From Hsuehochloa calcarea (Eukaryota > Streptophyta > Magnoliopsida > Poales > Poaceae): 64,000 bases of DNA. Below, piece by piece: positions 9,885 through 23,100 of this stretch. Each line of letters begins with the position of its first letter. The stretch's first letter is position 1. The position numbers and the translations under genes were made by a program. The stretch is taken from NCBI GenBank assembly GCA_036346395.1, contig CM070604.1, forward strand, positions 38,715,662 through 38,779,661, given 5' to 3'. The notes below the pieces were generated by a model. It searched no databases. It was not told the DNA's origin and worked only from the letters and a program-made list of their open reading frames with translations.

Positions 9885-12829
9885 CCTCATTGTAGGGCAC
9901 AAGTATGTAGTCCTTGTCACGGTGAGTAAGTAATCCTTTCGTTATGTACTTCTCAACATAGGATGCGTCTTGGATGATGCATTGCTCAGAAATGAAATGT
10001 GGGTTGAGGAAACCCACAAGTTGTCGCGATCGCCGAGCTTGTTACATCAAGTATCTATACATAAGCAATGAGTTATGGCAGTTATCGGTATTGCAAAAAT
10101 GTAGGACTTGATTGTACACACTTAGTGTGTAGTATCGTAGAAGTGAGGTGTCGAGGGCGTCGAGGATGAAGCCCACAACGAAGTAGCCCAGCTTGTGGTG
10201 GAAATGGTTCTCCGTGTAGCTGATGGTGAATCCAGTAGGCTAGTCTTCCCTCGCCTCGTCGGTCCACCGCATGTACTAAGCATGCAAAGTCCCGCAAGCC
10301 ATACCAATGTGACGTAATGTTGTGTCGCAGACCAACGGCATTCCGAGGAAGAACGTTCTGGGCTTGTGAGGCACGTTAATCTTCTTCGATTTGGCCTTAA
10401 CGCCTCACGTGCTATTTGTCTTCCTAGAAGACGACTCCACAGTAGGGGATACGGAGGCCTTCTGAAGCGGGGGTTGAGGTGGAGTCATCGAGGCATGGTC
10501 ATGTGGAGATCGCGGTACAGTAGGGTCCAGGGCGATGTCTCTCTTGGGCCATTGGACAAAAGTGTGCAAGGCATCTCCTAGTGTTATGATGTCTTCGTTT
10601 GGGCGCTTCTCTAGCTGGACGACCATCAAATTATCATGTACCATGTCCGCCTGGACCTTGGCGTAACCCTACACCAGCTGGGCACCGTGCACCACTATCC
10701 CTTCCTGGCATGGAAACACCACCCCCCGCCTAGCCTCAACAGAAATAGACTCAACCAGCCTCACTTGGAGCCTGCAGGGCATGGGCACCTACAAAACGAT
10801 ACATAATTAGCTAAGGCATCCTACATGTCTATCTTTGAACTATTCTAGAGATGTACATTACCTGGATACGGTCAATAGGTAATTAGGCATCGCTAAGTTC
10901 ATAAAGTGCAGGCGTGGACACGACGCTACTTCGATGTTGAGGGGGACTGGATCCCAAAATCATGGGGACATCTTGCGACCGGTTTGTTCTTGCAATGATG
11001 TTATCTGTGCTTGAAATTGTGCAGTAATCTATGCACTAAACTCCGCTTTCTACTATTCCGCACGCTCGGTGTTGGATCTCTTCCGACTCCTATACGCGTC
11101 GGAGTCATGTGGGAATCCATGCTTCTAAGGTACGTAAACACCAAGGCCTCACGTGCGACCTGGGTGCTACTTGTTTCCCAGGGTTGCGGATTATATCCAT
11201 GTCCCTGACTACTTTGAAGGAGCATTGGGAAGATTGGGTACTCAATTTTTGCTGCAAGAGTCCATCATGTTATTTTAGACCCTACGAAGTTATGAACTTA
11301 TTAACAACTAGGTAGTCCAACATATCGTACCAGACGTTGGAACACTCCCTTGTCTGTCGGGTTTGTGAAAGAGATGGCGCCCGACGATGTGGTTGAGGCC
11401 CTCGCTCTTAACCAATTTCGGGCGCGCTCGTCTGTGAGCCCGACAAATGGCGGGGAGTCCTTCGACTAGATTGTCATGTCGTCCTCACTCATCCATCTTG
11501 GGATTTTACCCGCGTACCCAGCGGTGCCGAGTTTGTGGGGTGAATGTTTTGTGCCTAGATAGCCTTATGCGCCGCACTTTGCTGCTAAAATTCATCCGCC
11601 ATCTTCATCTGCACAAGGCGTCCCATGTATCCGACGACACGAAACTATACTTCGTGCAGGGCGTCCGATCCTTGTTCACATACTCCATGACAAGTTTACC
11701 CCTAAGGTTTTCCAAGCGTGTCCTATCGCGAGGAACAATTGCCATCACACGACTTCAGAGAATTCTGGTGCGATCTCGAACAACGTTGTAATTTGAGTCC
11801 ACAGTTACACTTTCTCTACAGTCGTCAGATCCTTCCATTTCTGTGTGGTGATGGGGACCCATTCCCTTCCAAGTATACCGCAGGTGATCAGGAATGTTGT
11901 CGTTTCTTTCTTGGGAAGCAGCATGACCCAAGATGTACTAACGGTCGTGAAGGTCATTCAGACCATAGGCACTTTAGATATTCCTCTGGCATGTCGCTTA
12001 GGTTCAACTTTCCTCAGAGATCCATATGCATTCGGCGACGCTATCTCACTTACTTGTTGTCTCGCAAGATTAACAAATCAGTATTGCATCAATAAATGAT
12101 ATTACTACATCAACAAATCAGTACTACATCAATTAGGATAAAATTCTCAAAAGATAGAACTTCGTAACAAAATAAATCATCAATTGAGAGTTCACTGACA
12201 ATATTTCAATTGAACCAACTACATAATATTTCAACTGATGGCAATATAAACAATGACTAAATAATAATCGTAGTGAACAGAAGCTACCAACAGAATGGAG
12301 CAAAATAACCAGACATCATCAACATAATGAATCAGAGGGATCTGATGAGCATGAATAACATAGCACAATATTATATAATCCAAAGCGGTGAGCTCATACC
12401 TCCCACAACATTGCTAAGTAATATATTCCAGTGCTAGAGTCAATCAAATCAGCACAATTTGAAACTTCTACTAGCACAATCCAAAGTGGTGAGCTTGTAC
12501 CTTGATGGGAGGTGTAGACGAAGTGGGAGTCGAGGTCGGGGGAGCGAGGCGTCGTCGAGGTCGAGGGACGTAGAGGGAGGACGCCGACGTGGGGAGGAGG
12601 TCAAGGGTCGCAGAGGGAGGACGCCGACGCGGGGATGACGACGACGTAGGGTAGGAGTACGACGCGGGGACGATGGTGCGAAGAGAGGAGGCTCGGGGAT
12701 GATGACGGTGTTGGGGTGGAGGATGGCGTGGGGACGACGATGCGGAGAGAGGAGGCTCAGGAGGAACACGTGAAGTATGGGTGCTGGGGAAGTGTACTGG
12801 AGAGTGAGCTCTGAGGAGTAAGGATGCAA
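9885..12829 (-). pseudogene. CACTA second gene (Ulp1-type protein), 5' and middle exons
   Basis: Read right to left. A GC-rich 5' part lies at 12829-12449 (Pro/Arg/Ser-rich frame starting MHPYSSELTLQ, perhaps mostly 5' UTR). AT-rich intron-like sequence and several short decayed frames follow. Then a stretch near 10640-10405 contains ITLGDALHTFVQWPKRDIAL, a motif seen in CACTA proteins of this class. Finally 10017-9885 reads IGFLNP-like MGFLNPHFISEQCIIQDASY and ends VPYNEG, the segment just before the catalytic HW of the C48 domain. The continuation is at 1900-2647, beyond the inserted LTR. The promoter is probably the palindrome block at 12847-13200. Frames are broken, so this is a pseudogene as read. 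Confidence 0.7.
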
Positions 12830-12846
12830 ACCCTAGCAGTGCCCTA

Positions 12847-13200
12847 CTTATAAATGCATATCACAGACAGTTCTCTTAAAGAACCATCTGTGATAAGCGA
12901 TAATATCACTGACGGTTCTATTCCAGGACCATCTGCGATAACTGATCATATCTTAGACGGTTCTAGTTGAGGACTGTCTGTGATAAGCTAGCATACCACA
13001 GACGGTTATATTTAAGCACCGTATGTGATAAGTATCACATACAATTCTATTATAGAACCATCTGTGATGCTCAGCACGGGTATGGGGAATTTTTTTAACG
13101 CGTGTGTTGGAGGAGAAATATTTTCGCACCTTAGGAATAGTCTATGCTACATATATCACAGACAGTTTATTCCACTAAACCGCATGTGATAGTTCCTTCT
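12847..13200. repeat. Internal CACAGACGGTT palindrome block with promoter-like TATA
   Basis: About six units of ATCACAGACAGTT...GAACCATCTGTGAT type. Next to the block, on the minus strand, stands ATTTATAAGTAGGGC (12843-12857), a TATA-like start for the Ulp1-type gene. The right part, 13160-13280, matches the 3' flank text GGCTAGC...CTAGCC seen at 949-990 and 1712-1765, so the block also looks like a 3' end for the TNP2 gene. It may mark the junction of two element copies. Confidence 0.75.
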
Positions 13201-13439
13201 ATAGCTAAAAAATATTCTATTTTTTTGGCTAGCCTCAGGGAATGCTAGCCATGCCCTTTGAAAATAAGAAAGCAGATACAATAACAGATGGAATAATTTC
13301 CAAATTAGTGAATCAATTACAATGGAATAATTCCTTAATAACATGTCGAGTTTCTTAATTACAATGGAACGATTTTCCAAATAGGTGTTCACCGTGTGGG
13401 ATCATTCCACTTTGTTATTTCGTTTGAAAAAATAGCCCT

Positions 13440-16400
13440 TCACGATGATCGAAGCACATATTGATAGCTTCCTCACTGGGTTTTTCCTCGAGTCTGATGC
13501 CATATCCGAAAGGAGGCAACTCGACAAATTGATTGTACTCTTCCTCATCCATGACATTCTCAACTCCGACAATCCTTCTTTTTTCCATGATGGTTCTTAT
13601 TTGTCGGGTCCTTTACATAAAAAACTTAAACAACTTGCTTAGCGAGTACGAATGGTTCATCCTTGTATCCGACACATTCGAGGTCCACAGTAGTGACGTC
13701 GTACTTATCGACCTTCACACCCTGTGGAAGTTTGACCTAATGGCACCGAAGCAGGGCGATCTTGAAAAGTACGTAGTCGAACTGCCAAATCTCCTTTACA
13801 AACCTATAGTAGGATCTCAACCCAACGGTATTGAAATGCTCATGAAACGTATCTATGCAGACACCGCTATTTTGGACTCTGCTATTCCTATCCTGAGCCG
13901 TCGTATAAAATATGTACCCATTTATGTCGTATCCTTGCCATCTCACACTTGTAGATTTTGTCCCTTTTTCCGACCATGGCAGCATATCATCACTTGATGA
14001 CGGCCTCCCAGCGAATCGCACATTTAGCCATTCGTTGAACCAGCGGGTATGCCCTCTTGTGATTCAAACCTCCGACCGGTCTAGATTCTGTTGGTGTACC
14101 ATGTCTTTGTGCTCGTTGATGTACGGGGACACTTGGGTCATGTGTTGCAAGACTGTGAAATAGGCTTGAGCGTACACGTCGAAATCGGGAGTGATTACTT
14201 TCCTTCCGATGGTCCCGATACCGTCCATCCTCCCGTCATGACGAGATAGAGGCATACCAATCGGTTCCACCTAAGCCATGTAGTCGATGAAAAACTCAAT
14301 GACCTCTTCAGTTGCATAACCATTGATGATGCTACCCTCGGGTCAAAATCGATTCTATACATAGGACTTAAGAATTTCCATGTACCTCTCAAACGGGTAC
14401 ATATGATGTAGGAATACGTGACCACATATCTTTATCTCTTTCATAAGATGAACAATGAGATGGACCATGATATCGAAAATGACGGAGGGAAATACATCTC
14501 AAGATGACATAGAGTCGTCACCACCTCGGCATGTAAAGCATCTAGTCCTTCGGGATCGATGACCTTCTGAGCAATTGAGTTAAAGAAATAACACAACCTC
14601 ATGATTGCCACTATGACTTTGTTCGGCAAAATACTTCTAATTGCAACAGGAAGCATTTATGTTATCAACACATGACAATCATGAGAATTCATACCAATTA
14701 ATTTCAAATCTTCCATAGAAACAAGTTTCTTCATGCTGGCAGAGTAACCAGACAGAACTTTTACATCTTGTAAGCTCTGGCACAGTTCCTTTCTCTCGAC
14801 ATTGGACAGAGTGTAGCAAGCTGAGGGAAGGTACAATCGCCCTTCATCGGTCTCTTTCAGTTCTAACTTGGTCCTTATATTCGTATCAACCAAGTTACGC
14901 TGTGCATTGACATCATCCTTTGTTTTATCACGAATGTTCAATAAGAGACCAATCAAGCTATCACATACATTCTTCTCCACGTGCATGATGTTGATGTAGT
15001 GGCGAACTTCTAAGTTCTCCCAATTAGGTAGATCCCAAAAAATTGATCGCTTCTTCTAGATGTTCTTCTCACGAGTCCTCAATTTACGTCTCTTTCCAAG
15101 CACAACATCCATATCTTTAGCCATATCATAGACCTCTCTCCCTCTAAAAGCCCTTGCAGGTGAACTGTCCTCCTTATTTTCGTCGAATTGTTGCTTCATC
15201 TTGCGGTATGGGTGATCCCTAGGAAGGAGCCTACGGTGACTTATGTACACAATTTTACACGAGTTGTTCAGCCACACACTCTCGGTATCATGTAAGCACG
15301 ACAGACATGCTTTGGCTCCTTTTGTGCGGAATCCAGACAAGTTACCAAGGGCAGAAAAATCATTGATGGTGCAGAATAACATGACGCGTAAAGTAAAGTT
15401 CTCTTGTTTGTACGCATTCTATACCTGTGCCCCTTCGTTCCACAGTGTCACAAGACCTTCTAGCAATGGTGTTAGGTACACATCAATATCGTTCTCAGGT
15501 TGCTTCGGCCCTTGGATAAATAGTGATATCAAAATGTACTTCCGCTTCATACACAACCAAGGAGGAAGATTGTACATATATAGATTCACAGGCCAGGTGT
15601 TATGTTGGTTGCTCATATTACCGAAAACATTCATTCCATCTATACTCAACCCAAACCTTATATTCCTCGATTCTGCACCGAAATCTTCGAATCTCCTATC
15701 AAACTTTCTCCAATGGGTAGAATCAGGAGGGTGTCTTATCTTTCCATCTTTCTTACGCTCCTCCGAGTGCTAACGCAACAATCTTGCCCCCTTTCGGTTC
15801 ACAAATAAATGCTTCAAATGAGGAATTATAGGCAAATACCACAACACCTTAGCAAATGTCCTTGCTTCATCTCCATGCTCTCTCCATCATCGGAGTGATT
15901 CTTATACTTGTATCGGGATGCTTTGCACACCGGACATACATGTATGTCTAAATACTCTTTACGATGGACGATACAATCGTTCGAGCATGCAGGTATTCTT
16001 TCTACTTCCATTCCCAATGGACAAAGAACCTTCTTGGCTTGGTAGGTGATTCTGGGCAACATATTTCCCTATGGAAGGATGTCCGCTAGGAAACATAGTG
16101 ACACCGTGAAATTCTTGTCGGATAAACCATTGCTTGCTTTCAATTTCAGTAGTTCAAGAACGGATGACAACTTTGTGTATTCTGACTTGCAGCCCGGGAA
16201 CAAAGTTTGCACCGAGTCCTCCATTACGCCCTTTAATTTACCAAACTCTCTCCCACTATAGTCCCCTTCTGCATCGCGTAGCATCTTATCTAGATTATCA
16301 CCGTACGACCTACCCTCATTGAAAGCACAGACCACATTCAGCGGCATACTGTTGTCTCCCTCGAAGATGTTACTACCCTCTGGTATAATCTGCACTTCAT

Positions 16401-16632
16401 TGTGACTGATCCAACATGTATACTCCTTTTTGAAACCCCTTCGAATCAAGTGCCCTTCGATCTATGTCGGGTTGGTAAATATCTTCAGGTTATCGCAATC
16501 AATGCAAGAACAGTGCATAAATTTTATTCCCTTCTTTAACATATTCTGCTCGGCATGTCTTCTAAAAGCAGACACACCATCAATGTACTCTTCACTCACA
16601 CGGTTCTCAACGTACATCTAGCTTCGGTCTAT
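13440..16632 (-). pseudogene. TNP2-type CACTA (En/Spm) transposase gene, decayed
   Basis: The order of family segments is kept along the minus strand. The N-terminal transposase-associated part reads IDRS-stop-MYVENRVSEEYIDGVS at 16632-16570, followed by the conserved MLRDAEG region and LSDKNFTVSLCFLADILP at 16449-16069. The TNP2 core (Transposase_21 family) follows: CPLGMEVERIPACSNDCI at ~16020, MSIDGMNVFGNMS and PPWLCMKRKYI at 15649-15530, CTINDFSALGNLSG at ~15375, MHVEKNVCDSLIGLLLNI at 14986, and the C-terminal core at 14656. A DUF4218/DUF4216-type tail follows, INGYIFYTTAQD at ~13945 and CVGYKDEPFVLAKQVVQVFYV to ~13590. At least two TAG stops near the start (one where the family has Trp) and several frameshifts make it non-functional as read. 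The encoded enzyme cuts and moves the element at CACTA termini. Confidence 0.93.
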
Positions 16633-17039
16633 CTACGCTACACATGTAACAAATTAATTAGATTAATGCACGCAACTACGTACTCTTCCTATTGACCAAA
16701 CATACTACAAATTGAATAGCGATTAACCCAGGGCAAATATAAAGAATTACATATCGTTACCCTTTGAGTTCACCACGAATATTCCAAATATCCCGCGAGA
16801 TCTCTTCCAATTGACCAACATCTCTTTCTTCGTCCTTTCCTTCTCCTCTTTTCCTCCAATTCATTTCATGACATAGTCAGAAGTACTGAGCCTCACTATG
16901 ATGTAAATAGTATTATTTTACACAATTCAGGATAAGTCAATATATATATACATACCCCTCATTGTTCTATTGTAAATCTTAACTGTCAATAACCTCCTTG
17001 AATGATAAACCTAACTATCATCATTCTCTCTAGATTATA

Positions 17040-17640
17040 TAATAATGCATATAATTAGAATTAAATACTAAACTTAGATTACCAAGAATAAATAGATCTA
17101 CAAACACACACTTGTAAATCTATGGTATTTAATTCTTTCACCAAACGCACCAGAGTCGGTCGCCTCTTCAAAGCAGCCACGCGTATATCAGAGACAGATC
17201 TCATATCTCACTATAGACAAATCTGTGTAGAGTAGGGATGACCAGATATTTAATTACGCATATCACATATCGTTCTTAAAAAGAACTGTCTGTGGTACGT
17301 ATCACAGACGGTTTTAAATAACCACCGTCTGTGATAATCGTAGGCCCCACAGACGGTTCTTGCAGTATATGATAAATATTACAGACAGTTCTTAACGATA
17401 ACTGTTTGTGAAACTGTATATGTATCATATATGGTCCTTAACAAGAACTGTCTGTGATATGGGGCCATTAAATATCTGGTTGTCTCCTCAGATCTAGATC
17501 TATCTATAGTGAGAAATATCTTTGATATATATGCGGCTGCTTTGAAGGAGGCGGCTGGCTCTGGGGCTCGTTTGGTGAAAGAAATAATGTAGATTTTTAA
17601 GTATGTTTGTAGATCTATTTATTCTTGTGTGATCTAAAGT
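17040..17640. repeat. Large inverted repeat centred on a CACAGACGGTT palindrome block
   Basis: The arms 17040-17235 and 17465-17640 are inverted copies: CTCACTATAGACAAATCTG / CAGATCTAGATC...ATAGTGAG, CACCAAACGCACCAGAG / CTCTGGGGCTCGTTTGGTG, GAATAAATAGATCTACAAA / TTTGTAGATCTATTTATTC. Between them (17240-17465) lie five to six palindromic subterminal-type units. TNP2 starts on the left arm side and a plus-strand partial gene on the right arm side, so the structure looks like a two-way promoter made by inversion. Confidence 0.85.
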
Positions 17641-17649
17641 TAGTATTCC

Positions 17650-17809
17650 TTTGTCTCTGATGCGGCTGCTTTGAAGAAGACGGCGAGTACACCTAAGAAA
17701 GAAACCAAGCCCACCACGAAGCATGGTCTTTTTTTTATTGTTGTCCACGCAGTATGAGGTGATGAGACGGTAGCCACAACCTACTTCATCGAACCTGACA
17801 CACTCTCCT
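17650..17809 (+). pseudogene. Partial CACTA-associated gene, copy 1 (5' coding part)
   Basis: A frame reads DAAALKKTASTPKKETKPTT and KHGLFF, followed by sequence equal to the second copy at 26900-27110 (FIEP region), and is cut by the LTR element inserted at 17809. The Lys/Thr-rich start suggests a DNA-binding or nuclear protein, but I recognise no family. It is the first of two direct copies of the same leader plus coding start. Confidence 0.5.
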
Positions 17810-20161
17810 TGTAACACCCTGGCTATTCGGAAGCCAAAATGTCACGCAAACCTATCAAACTACTAAGCGTAGCATTAAAACTAGATTATCCAGATTCAAT
17901 CAACATAAATTCCTAAGGAATGACAATGAACGATCACTAGAATCATGGTAAAGAATGGATAAACGGTCATAATACCACGAACAGTCAAACGATACTAACA
18001 TAGGATTATTACAATCTGGAACTTATTTCAACAATTTGACTTGGTGAATGGCAAGAATAATTGTTACGATTGGATAAAAGTGAAGTGTAGTGTGCCGAAC
18101 TACCCCACCAAATCATCTTGTCGTCCTCCTCAATTACCAAATTAAAACATACAAAGCAAGGGTGAGTCGAAGACTCAGCAAGTACTAAACAAGAATAATC
18201 AAGCATGGAGTGGACAACACAATTCAGTTGAATTACGAACAATTATTGGAACACATACATGTACGTATGGAATGAATACATGAATGGATGAAATGTAAGA
18301 ATGCATTGAAGGTATGGACTTATCATTGCATATACTGGGGTATAGCGAGTGATACACCGTCGGTGTTCACTTAAGCCCATACTTCACAAATCACGGGGAC
18401 CCAATCACCGTATGAAGAATGTTTCATCTGGTGTCCAAGTTGCCACATTGGAATGGTGGTCAACACTACCCACATTGGAATGGTGGGTTTTCAAATGCCC
18501 ATCTTTGGAATTGATGGGTCTTTCAAATGCCCATCTTGGAATTGATGGGACTTACCAAAGAATCCACTTAGTGGTCATAATGAATTTTATCAATGAACAT
18601 GATGATTTCTCATGGTATAAATGAATAACACACATTAGTGGAAAAGACACATGGCATTCAACAACATGTGTAAACAAGTATAAGTATGTATTCACACTCA
18701 ACATAATGTACCAATAAGGCCACACTAGTCACTTGCAGTATATCAACACCATGAACAAAGCACAAGAACATTCATGTAAACAACATATCATTATGCATTC
18801 CTTTGAATTCAACACCAGTTAACATACAGTACTTGCCTTTCGCGTTGTGACTCGTTAGTAGGCAACGGAGGTGTTCCCACACATGATGCCTCGCCGCCTA
18901 CACAAGCATGTTCCCAAAATAAGAACAACGATATAACACGCTACGGTGTTCTACAATAACCCCGACTATCAATATACGCATAGACCCAAAATAAAAATAA
19001 ACTATTGACCAGATTTCACCCTTACGAGCAGCGATGCGAGACAATTCACCATTAATTATCTGTAACTCTAACAGACCTGAAACCAGTTCTCACTGAATCT
19101 TAACAGATCAGGCTACAAAACATTAGTTGGCGGAATCCCGATTCGGCCAAAGCAGAGGGCTAATTATCAGCTAAACACAACCCATCTACGTCTGTCGAAT
19201 GCGGATCGGAGATAAAGAAAACGCGTAACTTTCAACCTATTGATCCAATGAGAATGATTCTTATCAGCTTGGAAAGATAATTTTAAGGGATAAAATAACT
19301 TAGTTGGCGAAGGTTCTGATTCGGCCCTAATTTGAACAAAACCGAGGACAAACCTCACGACCTCGGTTTTGGACAGTTCGTAATAAAAAATTCATATCTC
19401 CCAAACTACAGATCGGATTTTCCTGATATCGGTGCCAAAAAAAGCTAACGTTCCCAGGAATAAAACTCTATAAGGGCAAAACACCAGATTCGGCCTCTAC
19501 AGTAGTCTAAACAATAGATGAAAACACTAACTATTATCTGCCCAGAATTCAGAACAGTAGTAAAGAAAATATCATAACTTTCATTATACAGATCCAATGG
19601 AGATGATCTTTATCAGCTTTGAAAGATAATTTAAAGGGATACAATAACTTATTTGGGTGGAGGTTCTGGAAATGCCTCTAACTAAATCAATACCTAGGAT
19701 CAAGCCGACAGATCCTTCTCGTCAGACAGACAGAGCAGCACGCACTAAAAAAATCATATCTCCTAAACCGTAAGGCGGAATCATGTGATCTCGGTGGCTA
19801 TGGAAAGCTAAGAACAATACCTACAACTTTATAAGAGATGTATAGGACAGAAAACGAACGCATCTTACCCAAAATCGACGCACAAGGCGGTGCACAGCAA
19901 GGGGGAAGGGGGGGCGGCGGCTCCAAAGGGGGGAGGGGGAGAGAAATGTGGAGTTTAGGGTTTGAGGGTGGAACCCCCTTATGGCCGGCCACCACATGGG
20001 CCCCTCCTGGGCCGTGGCCCAGGCCCAGGTTGTCGGGAGTTTATGGAAAACCCCTTCTATTTTTTAGGAATTTCTACTCCTTTAATTGTCTTTTCTTTCC
20101 CCGGCTTCCATTCAAATTACTCGATTCGATTCTTTACTCTTTTCGTTCCCGGGGTATTACA
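17810..20161 (-). repeat. 3' LTR of the non-coding retrotransposon
   Basis: A 2.35-kb direct copy of 24154-26516. It contains a duplicated motif, CACATTGGAATGGTGG and TTTGGAATTGATGGG (two copies each, 18446-18550), and a GC palindrome, CCTCCTGGGCCGTGGCCCAGG, near 20010. Differences from the partner LTR are mostly small losses around CCAG, CTG and CG. Confidence 0.88.
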
Positions 20162-23100
20162 TTCTACCCCCCTTAAAAGGATTCGACCTCGAATCTACAG
20201 GCCAATCCACTCGAACAAAAACTATGCCTGGAAATTATCAAGGATAAACACGTACCAGAAACGAACAGGTCTGGATACTGCTCGCGCATGCGAGACTCTA
20301 TCTCCCAAGTGGTCTCTCTCTCGGAATAGAGAAACCACAAAGCAAAGATGTGAAGCGATGTCTGACATAACAATCAACTTGAACATTGTAGGTACACTCA
20401 TCAGAAGAGGATCGAAGGTAAGACCTTACTCGATGGTCAACGTTTTTAACTTAATCTCCAACTTTGAATAGTCCTGCTGCTCACTCAGCACCAGCACACA
20501 CCTTACGTTGCGTACTTCGCGTATGTACCCAAGACGGTCAAAGCGATAAGCCAGCTTCCTAATTTCTTCTACTGTCGGAAATGAAGAGAATCCAACTGAA
20601 AAAAAATAGAGAGTTCTCATCGCAACCACGCAATGTTAACTCTTCACCAAAAAGGTTAAATCCCAAATGTGACAATTCATCGAGAAAGCAATTCCACTTC
20701 CAATGAATCAATTTGCGAAAGAACACCACGGAAACCAAAGAGAAATTTGCTTGAATACTCAAATCAAATATTTCTTTTACTCATTGAATGGAAAGATTGA
20801 TCATGCCAACACGACCCCAACTCAAAGTCTGAAAACACTTATCAACGGCACAAAACCCAAGCGAGAAGCAAGGAAACACATCATTTTCGAAGAAACATCC
20901 TTTCTTCCGCTTCTCTCTTGAGAGTAAAACTTCTCTCAATATTGGAATTGAATTCATCGCATACCTCAAGAGATTAAACCTCTTAATTGTACATTATCAA
21001 ATTATGCTCAAACTGAAATACATCATCCACACCATCTCGCAATGCTATCCAATTCGTTACTCTAAAAATTCAATGAAGGTTTCCATACCTCAGATAATCA
21101 CCAACATTTTAAATCCGAATTGAAGTTCTAGAATTTCACTATACAGTGTTAATCGGTAGTAACACTTTTCGGACTTACTTGAAGTCAAACATCTCGGTGA
21201 ATCAATTTCCTCCAAGGATACAGATCAAAACCATTTCACATTCTACTACTCCTCACTAACTTGGTAGCAAAATATCATTGCTACGATTACTCATCCACCA
21301 CCAAGCAGTTGCCAAACTTTCACCTTGCAAACACTTCGCAACACAAAGCGTGATCCTTTCTCAAAGGAAGAGGCGAACAAAAACAAGTTCATTCATACAG
21401 AGCGTTGCTCACCACGGCCAAGAAACCAAAAGAAATATTACGCTAAAGGTGATCTTGGAAAGCGAAAACTAAGTTCGCGATTGAGGCACACATCCCTCAA
21501 GAGAGAATAGCAAATAACATCCGATCTGAAAGAAAGACATTGCGATTGAAACTCGACATCTCTTGAGCGGAAAGAGTAAGAGGTTTAGGAGCGATTCAAA
21601 TAATCACAAGTTACAAAACTTGACTCAAATTATCAAATACTCTACTGCACTCTTTCCTTTAACACAACAATTAGTTCTTGAACTAATAACACCTTACCAC
21701 ATGAACAAAGTAAGTTCTTCAGTTCAACCCACGGAACTACTTAAGAACAAATAAAATTTTTCAACACGCCAAATTTGTTCGAAACAGTTCATCTACTCAT
21801 GAAACATGTAATCCAAATGACCTCAGCCACAAAACAAGCATTTTCCTTTACAGGACTTCACGAAAAGCAAACGGATTCTCAACGAAAGCAACGAAAATTT
21901 CTTTTGATTGCAACCTCACTTTGCGAACTCAAACCAAGGAGCCTTTAGGACTAAATCACACGAAACTCTTAAGAAGCAATAGGATATCTCCATGCACCAT
22001 TTTACTTAAAACAATCTCAGTTACCAGAATATTCACGAACTCCAAAAGGTCACGGAAACTAAACTTGAAGTATTCTCATTTAGGCGGTATCACAGAGGTG
22101 ATTATTTTTACTTCAAGTTTCAACATCAATCTCACAACGTCAATTAGAAAACACCTCGAAAGACTCATGCGAAAATAATGGGTGAATATTTCTCAAAAGA
22201 AGAGGCACATGAAAGCGATTTTCACCAACTAGAAAATCATTTACCACTCGCCACAAACAGGACCAAGGAGAAAACCAATTAAGCAATGAACTCATTGAAC
22301 ATAAGGGAGTCCACGGTTGAAAGCATAAGCCTCAAAAGAAGAGAATGTCGACCTTAGCGGATAAGAACAACAAGCATTCAATATCAAAGTGCTCGCATCA
22401 TCAAGAACTATTATAACTTTACAACAAATTGTTTCTGCGGCATACTTCGTTTACCAAAATAAACTTGAACCCCAAAGGTCATGAACACAAAACTTGAAAT
22501 TGGATCATTTTAGAAACAACAAGAACGGTGGTCAAACTTCTTTCTCTATAACAGAATCAACCTTACTCTCACATTCTTGATCGTGTCAATAAACCTTCTA
22601 AAGGGAACATGACAAATCGGGTCATAAAAATTTTGACATCAAATGGAATTGTAATAACAACTTATTCTAGAAAAAGAATTCGAGTGCGAAAACCACAAAG
22701 TTGAACAAACGTCACACCCAAAGACTACAAAACTCTAGAGAAAGGGATTTCGACACTTTTCTTTTCAAAGGAGGTTCTAAACTCCAACACTCCAAATATT
22801 CCAAAGAAATGAACATAGTCGAAATTTTCTTCAATGAACTTTGTGAAAGGAAATTTTCATTCTCAGAATCAAGCGGATAACCGAGCTACCCTTATCAACA
22901 AGAGAGATAGGGCTAACATAAAGAGAACGATCTTGTCAAGAATAACGTTCACAAACAACAATGAGAGCTCATGACGAAAAGGCAAGAAACTATTTTGAAA
23001 AAACAAATAGGGTCTAATAGAAACCGTAGCCCACAATCTTTGTTTGGGTGCAACCCCGACTTAAGCATAACCAAGCACTACAAAAGGGTTTTAACGCTTT

